The notes below the pieces were generated by a model. It did not search any database, was not told the origin of the DNA, and worked only from the letters and a program-made list of their open reading frames with translations. Below are positions 63,661 through 64,000 of a stretch of 64,000 bases of DNA, in pieces. Each line of letters begins with the position of its first letter. Positions within the stretch are counted from its first letter, which is position 1. The position numbers and the translations under genes are program-made. The stretch comes from Providencia hangzhouensis (GTDB lineage: Bacteria > Pseudomonadota > Gammaproteobacteria > Enterobacterales > Enterobacteriaceae), in contig NZ_CP135052.1 in NCBI RefSeq assembly GCF_029193595.2, positions 2,852,001 through 2,916,000 of the forward strand. Direction: 5' to 3'.

Positions 63661-64000
63661 GTTTAAGTGGAACAGAAAAAAGTGCCGTGATGTTAATGAC
63701 GCTCGGTGAAGACCAGGCTGCGGAAGTATTTAAGCACCTGAATCCTAAAGAAGTTCAGCAATTGAGTATGGCAGTGTCAAACATGCGCCAAATCTCAAAT
63801 AACGAACTGGCAGAAGTATTAACTGAATTTGAAGAGTCAGCGATTCAATTCGCGGCACTCAATATCAACACGAATGACTATCTGCGTTCTGTATTGGTGA
63901 AAGCACTTGGCGAAGAACGCGCTGCAAGCCTACTTGAGGACATCTTTGAAAAACAAGAAACCACGTCAGGGATCGAAAGCCTCAACTATATGGAACCCCA
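63657..64000 (+). CDS. fliG: Flagellar motor switch protein FliG (partial)
   Basis: Rotor protein linking FliF to FliM/MotA. Only the first 114 codons are in the window. [37 protein letters not shown] and the following helical region match the FliG N-terminal domain that binds FliF. Starts within the fliF stop (ATGA). Confidence 0.95.
   Translation, partial: MSLSGTEKSAVMLMTLGEDQAAEVFKHLNPKEVQQLSMAVSNMRQISNNELAEVLTEFEESAIQFAALNINTNDYLRSVLVKALGEERAASLLEDIFEKQETTSGIESLNYMEP

Overview
The window reads as chromosome of an AT-rich enterobacterium. Morganellaceae is the best fit and Providencia the most likely genus. The grounds are close matches to Escherichia core proteins (DtpA, CitCDEFXG, BetIBA/T, KdgR/KdgK/Eda, CbpAM, FliA/C/D/S/T/E/F/G, Aes, entericidin) in low-GC DNA, plus several ERIC (enterobacterial repetitive intergenic consensus) elements. 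No rRNA, tRNA, CRISPR array, prophage or insertion sequence was seen. Genus placement is inference.

Layout. 1-7.4 kb, minus strand: an AbgT-family permease (partial), PsiE, a GFA-fold protein, a small secreted protein and a coupled DUF3999/DUF2339 membrane pair. 7.4-13.7 kb: a 36-bp perfect palindrome, an AEC permease, class II fructose-1,6-bisphosphatase, the peptide permease DtpA, a 950-bp gap with an orphan terminator, and a Sel1-repeat protein. 13.7-24.7 kb: the citrate fermentation locus, with the DpiAB/CitAB-type two-component system divergent from citCDEFXG, followed by a DASS carboxylate transporter and a PrpF/YbhH-type isomerase. An ERIC element and a tandem array resembling its end precede the isomerase. 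24.8-27.7 kb, minus strand: an RNA-repair pair (HD-Pnk end-healing enzyme and RNA ligase) and a VanW protein.

27.8-35.4 kb: CitMHS citrate permease, old-yellow-enzyme oxidoreductase, small lipoprotein, EamA exporter, small membrane protein, second DASS transporter and CutA. 35.7-41.9 kb: the choline to glycine betaine osmoprotection system, betIBA divergent from betT with a palindromic operator candidate. 42.4-45 kb: kdgR divergent from kdgK-eda with a KdgR-box candidate. 45-47.7 kb: an orphan protein, cbpAM and a GNAT acetyltransferase. 47.9-64 kb: flagellar genes (fliA; fliC divergent from fliDST with two perfect sigma-28 promoters; fliE divergent from fliFG). A non-flagellar block splits them: peptide deformylase paralogue, headless YadA-like adhesin, lipoproteins, DUF1097 protein, entericidin, Aes esterase, cold-shock protein and a 38-residue membrane peptide.

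The metabolic theme is uptake and use of organic acids, with at least four carboxylate permease types, alongside osmoprotection and motility. The least ordinary items are the RNA ligase/HD-Pnk pair, the tandem array built from the ERIC end, the long palindrome, the orphan terminator in the dtpA upstream gap, and the adhesin-containing block inside the flagellar genes.
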